From the NCBI GenBank assembly GCA_965119215.1, contig CBCPKK010000008.1, positions 1 through 64,000 on the forward strand: DNA of 64,000 nt, given 5' to 3'. The notes under the pieces were generated by a model. The model saw only the letters and a list, made by a program, of their open reading frames with translations, did not search any database and was not told the origin of the DNA. A program made the position numbers and the translations under genes. Shown in pieces: positions 16,495-25,291 of the stretch (the stretch's first letter is position 1; the number at the start of each line of letters is the position of its first letter). Source of the DNA: Buttiauxella sp965119215. Its GTDB lineage: Bacteria; Pseudomonadota; Gammaproteobacteria; Enterobacterales; Enterobacteriaceae.

Positions 16495-17487
16495 TCAGTT
16501 CCTCCGCGCCAAGCCATCCGTGCGTTCGATACGCACCACGTCACCCTTGTCGCCGCCCAGGCGCAGTTCGGCCGCGCCGAACAGCCGATCCACGATGTAG
16601 TAAGGCGAGCGAAAACGGTAATTCACCAGTTGTCCGTCGCCCTGCGCGCCGATGACGAACAGCGGTGGCAGCTCGCCTTGGGCGATTCCCGGCGGGAACT
16701 GGATATAGACCTTCTCGCCATCGTCGAAGGCGCGCAGCGGCTTCCACGGCGGATTGCTGCCTGAGACGGAATATCGGAAGCGGATCTTCTCCAGCGACAG
16801 TCCGGTATCGACCGGTGCGGCGGCGCTAGCCGCCTGCGACTGGCGCTGCAAGGCCAACATCCGGTCTTTTGGGTAGTCCCAGGACACCGACGCCATCCAT
16901 GCCTTTTCCGTCGAGGTCAGTTCCAGCAGGTATGTTCTGCGACTGGTGGTGATGACCAAATTCGTCTTGAGGCCTGAGCGGATGGGCTTGACCAGCACAT
17001 TGATGCGCATCGCGTCGCCGCTGCCGCTGGACGTGTCACCGACGATCCAGCGCACGGTATCGCCGGCTGCGACCGTCACTAGTTCCTCGCCCGGCTGCAA
17101 GGAAACCACGGTCACGCGTCCCGGCGCGGCATAGACTTGGTAGAGCGCACCATCGGTGAAGGGCCACACCTGAATCGCATTGACGTAGCCCTCGCGCGTG
17201 GGCGCGATGCGCGCCTCGGCATTGGCACGGGAAACGCGCACCTTCTCATCGGCCGGCTCCGGCTTAGCCGGGGCCGCGTCCAACTCGTGCAGCGGCTTCA
17301 ACTGCGCTGGCAGCGCCAGCGGCTCGGGCATGGCGACGACTTCCACTGGAGCAGGCGGCTCCGGCAGCGGCTGTGCCTGCACCGGCTCATCGAGCGAAAT
17401 GGACGGAGGCGGCTTGCCCTGCGAAGCGCAGCCCGACAGGGCCACCACGGTCAGCGCGAAAGCGTATAAGCGGAAAGACAGGTTCAT
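16495..17487 (-). CDS. trbG: TrbG, VirB9-like type IV secretion protein
   Basis: TrbG (330 aa) forms the outer-membrane ring of the mating channel together with TrbI. It begins with a lipoprotein-like signal (LTVVALSGCAS), has a proline-rich linker up to about residue 80, and then the VirB9/CagX domain, recognisable by YQVYAAPGRVTVVSLQPGEEL, TTSRRTYLLEL and the C-terminal FDDGEKVYIQFP. The start overlaps the end of trbF by four bases. All features are intact. Confidence 0.95.
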   Translation of the reverse strand: MNLSFRLYAFALTVVALSGCASQGKPPPSISLDEPVQAQPLPEPPAPVEVVAMPEPLALPAQLKPLHELDAAPAKPEPADEKVRVSRANAEARIAPTREGYVNAIQVWPFTDGALYQVYAAPGRVTVVSLQPGEELVTVAAGDTVRWIVGDTSSGSGDAMRINVLVKPIRSGLKTNLVITTSRRTYLLELTSTEKAWMASVSWDYPKDRMLALQRQSQAASAAAPVDTGLSLEKIRFRYSVSGSNPPWKPLRAFDDGEKVYIQFPPGIAQGELPPLFVIGAQGDGQLVNYRFRSPYYIVDRLFGAAELRLGGDKGDVVRIERTDGLARRN

Positions 17488-18188
17488 GGCTTGGCTCCTT
17501 CAGAAGAATCCAGTTCGCGGCTCCACGACAGGCCGTTGACGTAGATACCCAGCGGGTTCTTGCGCAGGCGCTGTTCGGTGCGCGGGGTTTGCAGGACGGT
17601 GGAAAGCACCGCGTTCCATCGCTCGGTCCCGGCGGGGGCACCGTTGATGAACCGTTGCTCCGTCCAACGGACGTTGAACGAGGCATCGCTGGCGCGTACC
17701 ACGCTGGTGATCTGCACCGTCACCGACTCGCGGCCAACACGGGCGAAAGGATCGTTCTTGCTGGCGTAGTCGTTGAGCACCGCCGCGCCTTTGTCGGTGG
17801 TGTAGTCGTAGGCGTCCAGCCAGTTTTGCCGCACCACGATGGGATCGATAGACAGCGAGCGCACCAGCGTCACGAAGCGCGCCAGGTGGTGCGCGATCTG
17901 CGCATCGGCGGGCCGGTACGGCGTGGCGGCTTCGCCGACGGCGCGCACCTGCCCCGACTGATCGACCTCGATGACGTAAGGGGTGACGATGGACTGCGCC
18001 GAGCGCCACACCAGGCCACCGGCCATCAGCAGCGCAAGCGTGAGGCAGCCGAAGGCCATAAAACGCCAGTTCTTGGCCTGGACGCGGGCCGAGCCGATGC
18101 GCTCGTCCCACACCTGCGCGGCGGATTGGTACGGGGTGGCAGGCTGCGGCGTGTCGGCATAGCGCACCTGCGGGCGTTTGAATCGCAT
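17484..18188 (-). CDS. trbF: TrbF, VirB8-like type IV secretion protein
   Basis: TrbF (234 aa) is the inner-membrane VirB8-type assembly factor of the mating channel. It has a short cytoplasmic N-terminus, a membrane helix at about residues 43-62 (FMAFGCLTLALLMAGGLVW) and a periplasmic domain with the usual NTF2-like features (VRQNWLDAYDYTTDKGAA, FNVRWTEQRF). A longer open frame extends upstream to 18431, but the ATG at 18188 is preceded by AAGGAGAACCCT and starts at the usual family position. Confidence 0.95.
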   Translation of the reverse strand: MRFKRPQVRYADTPQPATPYQSAAQVWDERIGSARVQAKNWRFMAFGCLTLALLMAGGLVWRSAQSIVTPYVIEVDQSGQVRAVGEAATPYRPADAQIAHHLARFVTLVRSLSIDPIVVRQNWLDAYDYTTDKGAAVLNDYASKNDPFARVGRESVTVQITSVVRASDASFNVRWTEQRFINGAPAGTERWNAVLSTVLQTPRTEQRLRKNPLGIYVNGLSWSRELDSSEGAKP

Positions 18189-18217
18189 AGGGTTCTCCTT
18201 GGTGGTCAGGTATCGGG

Positions 18218-19582
18218 TCACGCATCGGGGCGCAGGCTTGGGCCTTGCCCTGAGCCGCCGCCGTCGCCACTGCGCAGCGTGTGGGCTGCGGTGGTTGCGG
18301 CATGGGTGATCTGCTGGCGGCGGTGCATCCGCTTTGCCCAGGCGGGTTGCTCTTGCTTCGGCGCGCTGGCTGCGCCTTCGCCTGCGGCGGCCTGGCCGGA
18401 ACCGGCAGCGCCGACATCCGCACCGTTCCATCCTGCCCGGAAGGAGTCGGCCACCTTCTGACCGGCAGCGGAAGCGCCCGATGCAGCTCGGCGGCCTGCC
18501 GCTTGCGCGCCGGTCTTGGCGACATTGCCGAGGCCCGCAGCCGCGCCTTTAGCCCCGCCGCCCGCAGCGGCGGAACCGGCCTGGAATGCGGACTTGGCGC
18601 TGCTGGCCGCCGACGTGGCGGCGCGTGCGCCGCTCCCGGCCAGCTTTGCGGCGGCCGGGGCCATGCGTGCGCCCGCCATGACGGCACCGCCCACGCCGGT
18701 CGCGGCGGCACCGATGGCAACACCCGTGCCTACCGCGCCGACGGCAGCGCCCGCCATCGCACCCGCGCCGAGCTGCGGCGCACCGGACACAAGGCCCGTG
18801 GCGATGCCGGGGCCGAAGATGCCCAGCGCCAGCAAGGCAAGCGAAGCCAGCATCACGACAAGCGCATGGTCGATGGAAGGCTCGTCGGGATGAACCTGGA
18901 ACTCCGCGAACAGGCCCGAGCCGATGCCGACGATTACCGCCAGCACCAAGACCTTGATGCCTGACGAAACCACATTGCCGAGCACCTTTTCCGCGAGGAA
19001 CGAGGTTTTGTTCCAGAGCGCAAACGGGATCAAGACGAAGCCGGCAAGCGTGGTCAGCTTGAACTCGATCAACGTGATGAAAAGCTGAACCGCGAGCACG
19101 AAGAAACAGAGGATCACCACCAGCCAAGCGATGAACAGCACCACGATGGGGTCGAGGTTCACGAACACTTCGGGGAAGCCGGCCATGTCACCGATCTGGT
19201 CGAGGATCGGCGCAGCGGCGTCGATGCCGGTCTTGGCAAGCCGACCCGGCTGCAAGAAGTTCTCCATCGTTATGGCCGAGCCAGTGGCGGTGATGCCTAG
19301 CCCGGCGAACGAGCGGAACACGATGCTCGACAGCCAATTGAAGTTACCGATGATGTAGGCGAAGGCACCGACGTAAAGCACCTTGCGCAGCAGCTTGGCG
19401 ATCACGTCCTCGCCCTGGCCGGTCGCATGGCTCATGGCCCAATACAGACCGGCAATGGTCATGTCGATGACAATGAGAGTGGCCGTCAGGAACGCGACTT
19501 CGCCTTGCAGCAGACCGAAACCGGAGTCGATGTAGCGCGAGAAGGTATCGAGGAATCTGTCGATGATCGTTACGTCGTTCAT
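18218..19582 (-). CDS. trbL: TrbL, polytopic VirB6-like mating-channel protein
   Basis: TrbL (454 aa) has about six hydrophobic segments in the first 270 residues (for example VAFLTATLIVIDMTIAGLYW, IVVLFIAWLVVILCFFVLAV, ALVVMLASLALLALGIFG) and then a long alanine/glycine-rich tail of low complexity that ends in a polar region. It is the inner-membrane channel component of the P-type system. The ATG at 19582 overlaps the stop of the TrbK-like lipoprotein by four bases. The low-complexity tail is usual for TrbL. Confidence 0.95.
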   Translation of the reverse strand: MNDVTIIDRFLDTFSRYIDSGFGLLQGEVAFLTATLIVIDMTIAGLYWAMSHATGQGEDVIAKLLRKVLYVGAFAYIIGNFNWLSSIVFRSFAGLGITATGSAITMENFLQPGRLAKTGIDAAAPILDQIGDMAGFPEVFVNLDPIVVLFIAWLVVILCFFVLAVQLFITLIEFKLTTLAGFVLIPFALWNKTSFLAEKVLGNVVSSGIKVLVLAVIVGIGSGLFAEFQVHPDEPSIDHALVVMLASLALLALGIFGPGIATGLVSGAPQLGAGAMAGAAVGAVGTGVAIGAAATGVGGAVMAGARMAPAAAKLAGSGARAATSAASSAKSAFQAGSAAAGGGAKGAAAGLGNVAKTGAQAAGRRAASGASAAGQKVADSFRAGWNGADVGAAGSGQAAAGEGAASAPKQEQPAWAKRMHRRQQITHAATTAAHTLRSGDGGGSGQGPSLRPDA

Positions 19583-19905
19583 GGCGTGTCCTCCGCAGCG
19601 GCGAGCGACGCATCACCTTCCGGCGCGTCGTCGGTTGGCGTGTCGAAACTCGCCGGAATCGGCGGCAGTTCTGCCAGCGTCCGGTATTCGTCCGGCCCAG
19701 TCTGGCCGGTGAAGAAGCGCCGCCGGAAGGCTTCGGCAGCGGCGCGACAGGTGTCTTCGCCTGCGGTTTGCCGGTCGGCTGCGCATTGGGCGCGCAGCGC
19801 CTTGAGCCGCACGGGATCGGCGGCCAAGGTGGCGGTCAGGTCTTCAGCCGGCTGCTGGCCGCATGCGGTCAGCAGCACGGCCAGCAGGACAGGAACGCAT
19901 CGCAT
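19579..19905 (-). CDS. trbK: TrbK/EexN-type entry-exclusion lipoprotein
   Basis: A 108-residue lipoprotein with a lipobox (VLLTACG) and a conserved helical region, ADPVRLKALRAQCAADRQTAGEDTC followed by AAEAFRRRFF. In RP4-like systems the protein at this place between trbJ and trbL is TrbK, which prevents uptake of a second copy of the same element. The ICE codes for a second protein with the same motif at 27578-27853. Overlaps and spacing show it belongs to the trb operon. Confidence 0.8.
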   Translation of the reverse strand: MRCVPVLLAVLLTACGQQPAEDLTATLAADPVRLKALRAQCAADRQTAGEDTCRAAAEAFRRRFFTGQTGPDEYRTLAELPPIPASFDTPTDDAPEGDASLAAAEDTP

Positions 19906-19917
19906 GGCCGCCTCCCG

Positions 19918-20655
19918 TCAGTTGTTGTAGAAGTTGACGGACTGCGGTGTGTACGGCGTGCCGGTGCCCAGGAAGCGCCGCCGCACTTCGCGGGCGCGCT
20001 CGGTGGCCGCTGCCTGCCGCGCCAGCTCCAGCGAGGCCGCCCTGTCTTGTGTGATCTGGAGCTGCTGGGCCTGGATGGACTGCTTGGCCTGCAAGGCGAG
20101 AAGCTGGTTCGTTGCCTGCATCGCTTGCAGCGCACCCGTGGCCGATTGGCTTTGGCTCACGAGGTCGGCCAGCGCGCTTTCGTCTTGCGTCAGGTTCTGC
20201 GACACCTGCGCCTGCATCCGCATCGCGGTGTGCAGGCCGTCGAGCGTGTTCTTCCAGCGTTCGCGTGCGTCCTGTGCCATGCGGTCGCCGCTGATGGTGG
20301 CGGCGTACTGCTCCGGGTACAGGCGCGAGAACGTGGCATCCATGCTCTGCACGTCGTAGGCCAGCCCTTGCGCCTCGGCAATCAGGCGTTCAGTCGTGGC
20401 GAGCGTCGAGCGCAGCCGGTTGACGATGTTGAAGTCGAGATTCGCCAGGTTGCGCGCCTGGTTCATCAACATCTGCGCTTCGTTCTGGAGCTGGTTGATC
20501 TGGTTGTTGATCTGCTCCAGCGTGCGGATGGCAGTCAGCGTGTTCTGCACCAAGTTGACGGGATCAACGAAAGTGAGCGCCGCCGCTGGCTGAGCGAGCA
20601 TCAGCGAGCCGGCCAGCGCGGCGGCGAGCGAAACGGAAAGTACACGGGTCTTCAT
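19918..20655 (-). CDS. trbJ: TrbJ, VirB5-like pilus-associated protein
   Basis: TrbJ (245 aa) is a secreted minor pilus component. A signal peptide ends near AQPAAA, after which the protein is almost entirely helical with coiled-coil potential (LEQINNQINQLQNEAQMLMNQ, and ALQAMQATNQLLALQAKQS). The start at ATG 20655 has CTGGAG upstream and overlaps the end of trbE by four bases; the longer open frame to 20754 adds a non-signal extension and is not used. Confidence 0.95.
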   Translation of the reverse strand: MKTRVLSVSLAAALAGSLMLAQPAAALTFVDPVNLVQNTLTAIRTLEQINNQINQLQNEAQMLMNQARNLANLDFNIVNRLRSTLATTERLIAEAQGLAYDVQSMDATFSRLYPEQYAATISGDRMAQDARERWKNTLDGLHTAMRMQAQVSQNLTQDESALADLVSQSQSATGALQAMQATNQLLALQAKQSIQAQQLQITQDRAASLELARQAAATERAREVRRRFLGTGTPYTPQSVNFYNN

Positions 20656-23102
20656 GGCGAAATCTCCAGGGGTTGAGTAGCGAGGAAAGAAGCCGCCGAC
20701 GGCGAGGACGGCAGCAGGTCGGCGGCCCAATCGAGGCCGCGATGGCGTAGCCACGCACCGGCGAAGCCGGGAGCGCCGGCCTGCGTCAGCACTCGGTCAA
20801 TGTCGCGTTGGTCTTGCGGTGTGGATGCGCCCGAGAAGGCGAGCGCGGCTGGCCCCAGGTCGAGGTCGAACAGACGATTGCCCAGGCGCGATTGGTAGTA
20901 GTAGTCGCGCTTGGGCTGCGCGGTGGCGACGATTTCGATTTGCCGACTGTTGAGGCCAAAGCCCTCGTAGACCGTGCGAATCTGCGGCTCGGTCGCCTGC
21001 GGGTTGGGCAAGAAAATCCGGCTCGCGCAGCTTTCGATGATCGCGGGCGCGATGGTCGAATCCTTGATGTCGGCAAGCGACTGCGTGGCGAAGATCACCG
21101 ACACGTTTTTCTTGCGCAGAGTTTTCAACCATTGCCGGATGCGTGCCGCGAAGGACGGTTCATCAAGGAATAGCCAGGCTTCATCGAGAATCAGCAGCGT
21201 GGGAGCACCGTCGAAACGTGCATCGAAGCGGGCGAACAAGTAGCGCAGCACCGCTTGCACGGCGGCGGGGCTGTGCATTAGCTCTTCCATCTCAAAGCCC
21301 TGCACGTCGCCGCTGCCGAGCCGGTCGCGGTCGGCATCCAGTAGCTTGCCGTGCGCGCCGCCCAGCACATACGGCGACAATGCCTGCCGCAGCGCGTTCG
21401 ATTGCAGCAGCACCGAAAGCCCGGTCATCGTGCGCTGCTCCACCGGCGCACCAGCGAGGCTGCCGAGCGCCGACCAAATGGCGGCTTTCTCGTCGGGGCC
21501 GACGGTCACGCCTTCATGCAGCAGGCGGCCTTCGATCCACTCGGCGGCCCAGGTGCGATAGCCTTCGCTGTCGATACGGGCCAAGGGCTGAAAGGCAATG
21601 GCGCCGTCCGCGCCGAGGTCGTAGTGTTCGCCGCCCAGGCCCAGCACCGTCGCCCGCATGGATCGCCCCATGTCGAAGGCGAAGATGCGCGAGCCGCCAT
21701 AGCGGCGGAACTGCAAGGCGAGCATCGCCAGCAGGACAGATTTTCCCATGCCCGTCGGCCCCGCGACCAGCGTATGCCCCACGTCGCCGATGTGCGTCAC
21801 CAGCCGGAACGGCGTCGCGCCATCCGTGCGCGTGACGATCAGCGGCGGGCCGTCGAGATGGGCGTTTTTCTCCGGCCCAGCCCACACGGCGGACACCGGC
21901 ATCATGTGCGCCAGATTCAGCGTCGAGACGATGGGCTGGCGCACGTTGGCATAGGCATTGCCTGGTATGGACGACAGCCACGCATCGACTGCATTTAAGG
22001 TTTCGGGGATGGTGACGAAGCCACGTCCTTGGATGACACGTTCCACCATGCGCAGCTTTTCGTCGGCTACGGCAGGGTCGTCATCGAACACCGTCACCGT
22101 GGCGGTGAGGTAGCCGAAGGCGACTTGATCGCTGCCAAGCTCTTGCAAGGCGGCATCCGCGTCGGCCGCCTTGTTGCTGGCATCCGTGTCCACCAGCGGC
22201 GATTCCTGCTGGAAGATGGTTTCGCGCAGTAGCGCAATGACATTCTTCCGTTTCGCAAACCACTGGCGACGCAGGCGGCCCAGCTCCTTTTCCGCCTCGG
22301 CTTTATCGAGGCAGAGAAACCGGGTACTCCAGCGATAGGCAAAGCCCAGGCGATTGAGGTCGTCCAGCAGGCCCGGCCAGGTCGAGGTCGGAAAGCCCCG
22401 CACCGACACCACGCGCAGATGCTGGTCACCCAGCATGGGCGCAAGGCCGCCGACTAGGGCGGAATCGGCCAGCAGTGCGTCGAGGTGGAAAGGCACCTCG
22501 GGCACGGCCAGCCGGTAGCGCCGCGTGGACACCGTGGCGTGAAGATAAGTCAGCGTCGCGGCATCGTCCAACCAGACGATTTCTGGCATCACGCCATCGA
22601 GCAGGTCGAAAACCCGATCCGTTTCTGCCAGGAAGGCGTCAAGCCGACCGCGCCAGTCCACACCATCGCCCGGCGCGTGCTCGTAGAGCAGCTTGGCTGC
22701 ACGAGCGCGGGATTCCTCCGGCGGCAGATAGGCTAGCGTCAGGTGATAGCTGCTTTCGTAGTGGTTCCCCGATTCCTCAAAGGCAGCGCGGCGTTCTTCG
22801 TCCACCAGCCAGGACAGCGGTTCGGGAAAGTCGGAATGCGGATAGTCCGCGGCCGACTGGCGCTCGGCTTCCACGAACAGCGCCCAGCCCGAACCCAGCC
22901 GGCGCAACGCGTTGTTTAGCCGTGCCGTCGTGGCGATCAATTCGCCCTGCGTGGCGCTGTCCAGATCAGGCCCGCGAAAGCGCGCCGTGCGCTGAAACGA
23001 GCCATCCTTGTTCAGCACCACGCCCGGCGCGATCAGCCCAGCCCAGGGAAGCCAGTCGGCCAGCAAGGCGGGCCGCTGGCGGTATTCGGCAAGGTTAAGC
23101 AT
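20652..23102 (-). CDS. trbE: TrbE, VirB4-like ATPase of the mating apparatus
   Basis: TrbE (816 aa) powers assembly of the conjugative pilus and channel. An N-terminal CagE/TrbE-VirB domain is followed by the ATPase domain, with Walker A GPTGMGKS at about residue 445 and Walker B LLILDEAWLFLDE at about 635, followed by the ATQSLADI sensor region. The chosen ATG (23102) matches the usual VirB4 start; the upstream extension to 23192 overlaps trbD and is not plausible. Intact. Confidence 0.95.
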   Translation of the reverse strand: MLNLAEYRQRPALLADWLPWAGLIAPGVVLNKDGSFQRTARFRGPDLDSATQGELIATTARLNNALRRLGSGWALFVEAERQSAADYPHSDFPEPLSWLVDEERRAAFEESGNHYESSYHLTLAYLPPEESRARAAKLLYEHAPGDGVDWRGRLDAFLAETDRVFDLLDGVMPEIVWLDDAATLTYLHATVSTRRYRLAVPEVPFHLDALLADSALVGGLAPMLGDQHLRVVSVRGFPTSTWPGLLDDLNRLGFAYRWSTRFLCLDKAEAEKELGRLRRQWFAKRKNVIALLRETIFQQESPLVDTDASNKAADADAALQELGSDQVAFGYLTATVTVFDDDPAVADEKLRMVERVIQGRGFVTIPETLNAVDAWLSSIPGNAYANVRQPIVSTLNLAHMMPVSAVWAGPEKNAHLDGPPLIVTRTDGATPFRLVTHIGDVGHTLVAGPTGMGKSVLLAMLALQFRRYGGSRIFAFDMGRSMRATVLGLGGEHYDLGADGAIAFQPLARIDSEGYRTWAAEWIEGRLLHEGVTVGPDEKAAIWSALGSLAGAPVEQRTMTGLSVLLQSNALRQALSPYVLGGAHGKLLDADRDRLGSGDVQGFEMEELMHSPAAVQAVLRYLFARFDARFDGAPTLLILDEAWLFLDEPSFAARIRQWLKTLRKKNVSVIFATQSLADIKDSTIAPAIIESCASRIFLPNPQATEPQIRTVYEGFGLNSRQIEIVATAQPKRDYYYQSRLGNRLFDLDLGPAALAFSGASTPQDQRDIDRVLTQAGAPGFAGAWLRHRGLDWAADLLPSSPSAASFLATQPLEISP

Positions 23103-23113
23103 GGCGGCGTCTC

Positions 23114-23386
23114 CTACACGTCCAGCAGCGGCTTGTGCTTGATGTGCCGGGCGAAGACCTGCATGAACTGCGGATCGACCCTCGCGCCCCACACGGCCAG
23201 CGAGTGACCGACGATCCAGAGCACTACGCCAGGAATCCAGAGTTGCAGGCCCAGCCCGACGGCAGCGGCTAGCGTGCCGTTGGCAATCGCCACCGTGCGC
23301 GGTGCGCCGCCCATCAAGAGCGGCTCGGTCAGCGAGCGATGTAGCGGCACCTCGAAGCCGGCCGCGAAGCTATCCGGGCCACTCAT
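23114..23386 (-). CDS. trbD: TrbD, VirB3-like membrane protein
   Basis: A 90-residue protein with the VirB3 pattern: polar N-terminus with PLHRSLTEPLLMGGAPR, two hydrophobic segments (VAIANGTLAAAVGLGLQLW and GVVLWIVGHSLAVWGAR), and a short cytoplasmic tail. It anchors TrbE/VirB4 to the membrane. The start overlaps the end of trbC by four bases. Confidence 0.9.
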   Translation of the reverse strand: MSGPDSFAAGFEVPLHRSLTEPLLMGGAPRTVAIANGTLAAAVGLGLQLWIPGVVLWIVGHSLAVWGARVDPQFMQVFARHIKHKPLLDV

Positions 23387-23766
23387 ACGACAGCCCCGCC
23401 GGAGAAGCTGAAGAACGACAGGAAGAACGAGGACGCGGCGAACGCGATGCTCAAACCGAACACGATCTGGATCAGCTTGCGAAAGCCGCCCGACGTGTCG
23501 CCGAAGGCGAGCGCGAGGCCCGTGGCGATGATGATGATGACCGCGACGATGCGTGCCACCGGCCCCTGAATCGACTCCAGAATGGATTGCAGCGGGCCTT
23601 CCCATGGCATCGAGGAGCCGGATGCCTTCGCCGTGCCCGCCGTCATCAGCATGACTGCGGCCAGCAGCAGGCCGTGGTGCGCGGGGCCGGCCAGCCGCCG
23701 CAGGCGTGCGATGGTTGAAACCGGATTTACGGAATTACGGAAAGCGTGAACGTGCATCTGCGTCAT
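23383..23766 (-). CDS. trbC: TrbC, VirB2-like pilin precursor
   Basis: The 127-residue precursor has a long N-terminal leader ending in a hydrophobic segment and AGTAKA, then the mature pilin with two membrane helices (VARIVAVIIIIATGLALAFG and LIQIVFGLSIAFAASSFFLSFF). In RP4 the pilin is cyclised by the TraF peptidase, and a TraF is encoded in this ICE at 40521-41120, so the same processing is likely. It overlaps trbB by four bases. Confidence 0.9.
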   Translation of the reverse strand: MTQMHVHAFRNSVNPVSTIARLRRLAGPAHHGLLLAAVMLMTAGTAKASGSSMPWEGPLQSILESIQGPVARIVAVIIIIATGLALAFGDTSGGFRKLIQIVFGLSIAFAASSFFLSFFSFSGGAVV

Positions 23767-24830
23767 GGCAGTTCTCCAGGTAGGTCAAGGGACGAGGAAG
23801 GCGCAGCGGCATCGGCTGCGAGAGGAACCGGCATCAGCTCGGGAAACGGTGTTTCCAGCGCGTCCGCCAGGCGATAGCCGGTGCCGTCGAAACCGACGAC
23901 ACGGGCGATGCTTTCGACGCGGCGCTTGCGGCCACGCCCGGCGATGTGGATCACGACGTTGACCGCCTCGGCGATCAGCGCACGCGGTGGGTTCACCGCC
24001 ACTTCAAGAATCAACTGTTCGAGGCGCAGCAGCGCGCCCAGCGCGGAACCGGCGTGGATGGTGGCGATGCCGCCGGGGTGGCCGGTGCCCCACACCTTAA
24101 CCAAGTCCAGGGCTTCGCCGCCGCGTACCTCGCCGACGATCACGCGGTCGGGGCGCAGGCGCATCGTGGCCCGCACCAGCTCGGTCATAGACACGACGCC
24201 AGCGCGGGTGCGCAGCGGCACATGGTCGCGGGCTGCGCATTGCAGCTCGATGGTGTCTTCGAGCACAAGCACGCGGTCGCCCGTGGCGGCGATCTCCGCA
24301 AGCAAGGCATTGGCGAGTGTGGTTTTGCCGCTGCTCGTCGCCCCGGCGATCAGGATGTTCTGGCGCTCACGCACGGCGCGGCGCAGGAACTCGGCCTGGC
24401 CTGTGGTCAAGATGCCGTCGGCCACATAGCGATCCAGCCCGATGATGCTCACGGCGCGCTTGCGCAGCGCGAAGGCTGGGCCGGGCGCTGCGGGCGGCAA
24501 GATGCCCTCGAACCGCTCGCCGGTTTCGGGCAGCTCGGCGGTCAGCAGCGGCCGCCCGCGATGCACCTCTGCGCCGACGTGCGCAGCCACCAGCCGGATG
24601 ATGCGTTCGCCATCGTCTTGGGACAGCTCCACGCCCAGCGGCATGCGGCCCGATGACAACCGATCCACCCATAGGGTGCGGTCGGGGTTGAGCATGATTT
24701 CCACCACGTCGGGGTCGGCCAGCGCAGCGGCGATGACTGGCCCCATTGCCGTGCGCAGCATCTGGATACGGCGATCCAGAGAGGTTGCGGCGGATGAGAG
24801 TTCGGGCGGGGTTTGCGGAATGGCGCTCAT
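23763..24830 (-). CDS. trbB: TrbB, VirB11-like ATPase
   Basis: TrbB (355 aa) is the hexameric traffic ATPase of the mating apparatus. The N-terminal domain covers about 150 residues; the ATPase domain has Walker A GATSSGKT at residues 163-170, an Asp box (VLEDTIEL), the Walker B region with RPDRVIVGEVRGGEALDL and the HPGG(I)ATIHAGSA motif. The gene starts the trb cluster proper and overlaps the CopG-like gene by four bases. Confidence 0.95.
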   Translation of the reverse strand: MSAIPQTPPELSSAATSLDRRIQMLRTAMGPVIAAALADPDVVEIMLNPDRTLWVDRLSSGRMPLGVELSQDDGERIIRLVAAHVGAEVHRGRPLLTAELPETGERFEGILPPAAPGPAFALRKRAVSIIGLDRYVADGILTTGQAEFLRRAVRERQNILIAGATSSGKTTLANALLAEIAATGDRVLVLEDTIELQCAARDHVPLRTRAGVVSMTELVRATMRLRPDRVIVGEVRGGEALDLVKVWGTGHPGGIATIHAGSALGALLRLEQLILEVAVNPPRALIAEAVNVVIHIAGRGRKRRVESIARVVGFDGTGYRLADALETPFPELMPVPLAADAAAPSSSLDLPGELP

Positions 24831-25291
24831 GAGGCACGCTCCTGCGCTTCAGCCAGTGCCTCCGCGTCATCCATTCGCGCCGGGTCTGGGTGCAGTTCTT
24901 CCACAACGTCGCGCACCAGGCTGCGGCCACGCAGCAGGTGGCGGCCGAGCCGCTCCACGAATTGCTCGAAACGCGCTTTGCCTTGGGCGCGAGCTGCGTC
25001 CTGATGGGCTTCGGGAATCGGGGTGCTGACGGTCAGGAAGTAGCGGATGAACAGCGCCAGTGTTTCGATCTGGATGTTCTGGTCGCGCTCCATGCGCTCG
25101 GCCTGCCGCGACAGGCGATCGAGCCGCTTGGCGATGGCCGCCTCGCGCTGGTCGCCAGCATCGGGCGATAGCCACGACGCGAGCGCCGCCGCGACAATGG
25201 ACGACTTGGACACGCCTTTCTTGGCGGCCAGTTCTTCGAGACGCTTGGCGTGCTCGGGCTGAATGAACAGATTGAGGCGGTATTGGCTCAT
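24827..25291 (-). CDS. CopG-type ribbon-helix-helix protein of the traG-trbB junction
   Basis: The N-terminal 45 residues (RLNLFIQPEHAKRLEELAAKKGVSKSSIVAAALA) form a ribbon-helix-helix DNA-binding domain; the remaining 110 residues are helical. In Tn4371-like ICEs this gene always sits between traG and trbB, overlapping both by four bases. It is probably a repressor of the transfer operon or a relaxosome accessory protein; which of the two cannot be seen from sequence. Confidence 0.85.
   Translation of the reverse strand: MSQYRLNLFIQPEHAKRLEELAAKKGVSKSSIVAAALASWLSPDAGDQREAAIAKRLDRLSRQAERMERDQNIQIETLALFIRYFLTVSTPIPEAHQDAARAQGKARFEQFVERLGRHLLRGRSLVRDVVEELHPDPARMDDAEALAEAQERAS

Noticed and set aside
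15837..16600. Long open frames opposite or within trbI, trbF, trbE, parB and the relaxase
   Set aside because: High GC keeps several frames open; these frames encode arginine/alanine-rich sequence without family features, whereas the trb, par and relaxase frames match known proteins.
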